From an uncultured Poribacteria bacterium (GTDB lineage: Bacteria > Poribacteria > WGA-4E > WGA-3G): DNA of 64,000 nt. Position numbers and translations under genes: made by a program. Numbering within the stretch: position 1 is the stretch's first letter; each line of letters opens with the position of its first letter. The notes beneath the pieces were generated by a model. The model made no database searches, was not told the DNA's origin, and saw only the letters and a program-made list of their open reading frames with translations. Of this stretch, positions 62,081-64,000 are shown one piece after another. The stretch spans positions 186,001 through 250,000 of the forward strand of contig OX639973.1 of NCBI GenBank assembly GCA_951828385.1, given 5' to 3'.

Positions 62081-63259
62081 CTACTCCGCCCAACACCGAT
62101 AACCATTTCTTTTTCGCCACGGCTTATTGCAGATCGGGGTTAGCGGTGTCGTACACTTTTGCCACGATTGACGGCATTCACTGTAACGACACGTCCGCGT
62201 GCGGTGAAGATTATATTGATAGCTATTATTCGGGTCATAGGGGTGTTTGTTGGCACACGTCGGGTCTTCCGGTTCAGGGTCGGGGTCGGGGTCGGGTGGC
62301 GGCGGTGGCGGTGCTGGATACGAATGACTATGCGAACAGGCATAGAAATTTAGCCCCGTGCAGGTCCCATTGGCATTGCTCGATGAACAACTCGCTTGTA
62401 AAGAATGATCCCCACTCACGGTGGTCTCATGAACATTACACGGATGCATCGACGGTGACGAGGGCGGTGTGCTACCCGAACCTGATGGCGGTGTGCTACC
62501 CGAACCTGAACCCGAACCACTGCCAGAACCCGAACCACTACCCGAACCCGGATCTATATTTGTATCGTTGATCGTCACCTCGTAATCGCCATCATAATCG
62601 TCCACGTCGGGATCGCGGGTGATACCCGGCTCAAACTTCCAAAACGTCGATCTGCCAATCACAAAGCCAATCCCTGGACCCGTGGTACTCGCTTGCGCAT
62701 TCAGGGCTGCCTGACGGCTACCATACGTCATAATCCTACGTGAACGCGTCTGCGCCTTACCCGTCGAAGACATAGATACGGTGGCAGCACTTATCTCATC
62801 CGCATAACCCAGACGAGACTCATTGATGATATTCGTATTATATCGTTTCTTGTGGGTGAAGGGCTGTCTCTTCGCTTTTTTCAGCGGCTCCGAAGTCCAA
62901 TGACCAATCGTATAGTCGCTTGTGCTTCCGTTAAGGGTAAAAGCGACTTCACCGTAACCTGCCGCATTGATCCCGATTCTCACCTCGTAGTAGTCCAAGG
63001 GTTTCGTAGGGGTCCAAACTTCACTGACAACCTGACGGTGACCGGGCGTAACATTGCGTTCCCCATGGAAAACCGAACCATCCATAGGTGTTGAGAGGAT
63101 CCTCGGGGCAGAAGCTTCTAACCCGCCCTGCATCTTGGAATGATCCAGTTGCCAAAGCTCTGGAGGAACCACGATAACCGTGAAAGCATGCGTCTTGATG
63201 TAAAGACCAAAACACACAATAAAAGCAAGTGATAAGCAGAAAAACAATCTCTTTTTCAT
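62081..63259 (-). CDS. Secreted protein with Gly-Ser tracts, Cys-rich tail
   Basis: About 392 residues from the ATG behind AAAGGAGATTCACAG; signal peptide (LFFCLSLAFIVCFGLYIKTHA). An N-terminal beta-rich domain (~25-230, YYEVRIGINAAGYGEVAFTL, YGSRQAALNAQAS), acidic DVDDYDGDYEVTIND, then a (GS)n tract of nine or more repeats, Pro/Asp tracts (PPPPPPDPDPDP) and a tail with about ten Cys (CNVHETTVSG, CTGLNFYACSH, CANKHPYD, CRYSECRQSW). Looks like a surface or extracellular protein with a linker. Family unknown. Confidence 0.6.
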   Translation of the reverse strand: MKKRLFFCLSLAFIVCFGLYIKTHAFTVIVVPPELWQLDHSKMQGGLEASAPRILSTPMDGSVFHGERNVTPGHRQVVSEVWTPTKPLDYYEVRIGINAAGYGEVAFTLNGSTSDYTIGHWTSEPLKKAKRQPFTHKKRYNTNIINESRLGYADEISAATVSMSSTGKAQTRSRRIMTYGSRQAALNAQASTTGPGIGFVIGRSTFWKFEPGITRDPDVDDYDGDYEVTINDTNIDPGSGSGSGSGSGSGSGSGSTPPSGSGSTPPSSPSMHPCNVHETTVSGDHSLQASCSSSNANGTCTGLNFYACSHSHSYPAPPPPPPDPDPDPEPEDPTCANKHPYDPNNSYQYNLHRTRTCRYSECRQSWQKCTTPLTPICNKPWRKRNGYRCWAE

Positions 63260-63272
63260 CTGTGAATCTCCT

Positions 63273-64000
63273 TTAGTATTTCTGATAGAATTTCGTAGGT
63301 TCCTCATGCAATTCGTAGAGGTGTTCCATTCCAAAACGTTGATAGAACTCGCGTATCGCAATGCCCGTCAGTCTTGCGTCTTCCGCTTCCGATGGGAAGC
63401 CAGAATTGTTTGCCCCATAGTAGCCAAAGCCATTAGGAGATGGGATTTCTCGTTGGGCATTGGCGACAAGAGACTTTATCTCATTGTCAAGCCGTTGCAC
63501 CTCGGGGGAGGGGTTCTCCCAAGAGCCTCCATTTTTTTCGTCCGCTAATGTTGCGGCTTTCAAGTCAACACGTAAACGCTTATACCGCTCTAACTCTTCG
63601 GGTGTCGGGGCAAACTTCGTTATGAAATCGTACTCTCTGATAGAAACAGTGCCTTGATAATGCCGATGGACATTGCCGTGATTGTCTCGATAGTGTTGCC
63701 AGGAGTCATCCGGCGGCGGCGGTTCACCCCACTCTGCGATGTAATCTGCACGACGCTGGGCTTGCTGTGCCCGGTTTTCTGCGAGTAGTCTCTCTATTTC
63801 GGCTTCAGACAACTCCGGCACGGCGGCATCGTCCCCGGATGTCGTGGCACTCTCGGCGGGGGTTCCAGCGGATTTCCGAGCGTCTCCGCCAACCTGGACA
63901 TCTCCACCTGCCGAATCCACCCCATCAGCAACGGCAGTTGTCGGTTTCTGTCTCTCGTTCCATTGCGCGACGTGGGCTTGCGTCTCGGCAAGTTCTTTCT
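63273..64000 (-). CDS. Acidic hypothetical protein (5' partial)
   Basis: The frame is open through the right edge, so the start is outside. About 242 residues are seen: Gly/Ala-rich, low-complexity N-part (GGDVQVGGDARKSAGTPAES), a helical charged part (LSEAEIERLLAENRAQQAQR) and a conserved-looking C-part (GNVHRHYQGTVSIREYDF, FYQRFGMEHLYELHEEPT). 13 bases before the secreted protein, so co-transcribed. No family known. Confidence 0.6.
   Translation of the reverse strand, partial: KELAETQAHVAQWNERQKPTTAVADGVDSAGGDVQVGGDARKSAGTPAESATTSGDDAAVPELSEAEIERLLAENRAQQAQRRADYIAEWGEPPPPDDSWQHYRDNHGNVHRHYQGTVSIREYDFITKFAPTPEELERYKRLRVDLKAATLADEKNGGSWENPSPEVQRLDNEIKSLVANAQREIPSPNGFGYYGANNSGFPSEAEDARLTGIAIREFYQRFGMEHLYELHEEPTKFYQKY

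Noticed and set aside
62470-62560. Tandem repeat array in the C-terminal gene cluster as a regulatory element
   Set aside because: The periodic sequence is explained by the (GS)n and STPPSGSG coding tracts of the secreted protein.

Overview
The window looks like a piece of a bacterial chromosome of about 50% GC with leaky, repeat-rich intergenic DNA. The gene families suggest a Candidatus Poribacteria-like lineage (sponge or marine associated): several Gfo/Idh/MocA oxidoreductases, secreted PQQ-type beta-propellers, an FG-GAP/ASPIC-UnbV protein, a ceramidase-like protein, a CaiB CoA-transferase, and many TPR proteins. This assignment is inference from gene content; no rRNA or tRNA gene was seen. 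Short dispersed palindromes and a CTGACAACTGATAACTGA-like repeat recur in the gaps.

Layout. 0-9 kb: end of an FtsX-type permease, a TPR lipoprotein, purC, a CoA-transferase, a tandem alpha/beta hydrolase, a THUMP-type RNA methyltransferase and two tandem Gfo/Idh/MocA paralogues. 9.2-14.6 kb: an AT-richer island of five defence-type genes: an HNH protein with a DUF3644 protein carrying an R-x4-H motif, then on the other strand GIY-YIG, a DGQHR (DndB-like) protein and an HNH restriction-type nuclease. 15-30 kb: secreted proteins, a DUF4258/YgiT toxin-antitoxin pair, an M16C peptidase, an SDR, a four-repeat protein of unknown function, phhB, dehydrogenases, a P-loop kinase-like protein, and a duplicated antitoxin locus whose second toxin has decayed. 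30-39 kb: housekeeping genes (dus, dapF, dapA, alr), a ceramidase-like protein, an ABC ATPase and potB/potC-like permeases.

39.2-42.9 kb is the most unusual region. A DUF3696-type ATPase and a PIN-domain nuclease (probable operon) are followed on the same strand by a protein with all core motifs of the ATP-dependent RNA ligase family. Right after it lies the frameshifted N-terminal stub of a type III-like restriction helicase, and just upstream of the ATPase a truncated Uma2-type nuclease stub. Together they suggest an eroding defence island in which an RNA-cutting toxin and an RNA-sealing enzyme sit side by side.

43-53 kb: a very large secreted TPR/FG-GAP/ASPIC protein, an MFS exporter, dnaE and an aldo/keto reductase. 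53.5-58 kb is a decaying accessory segment: a DUF4377 lipoprotein, the stub of a secreted trypsin-like protease, a single FRG-TPR gene cut in two by an IS4-like element (removing the element and one 5-bp target copy restores one reading frame), a 55-residue basic protein and a phage-type beta-sandwich lipoprotein. 58-64 kb: aconitase and a minus-strand run of unrecognised exported or membrane-anchored proteins that runs off the window.
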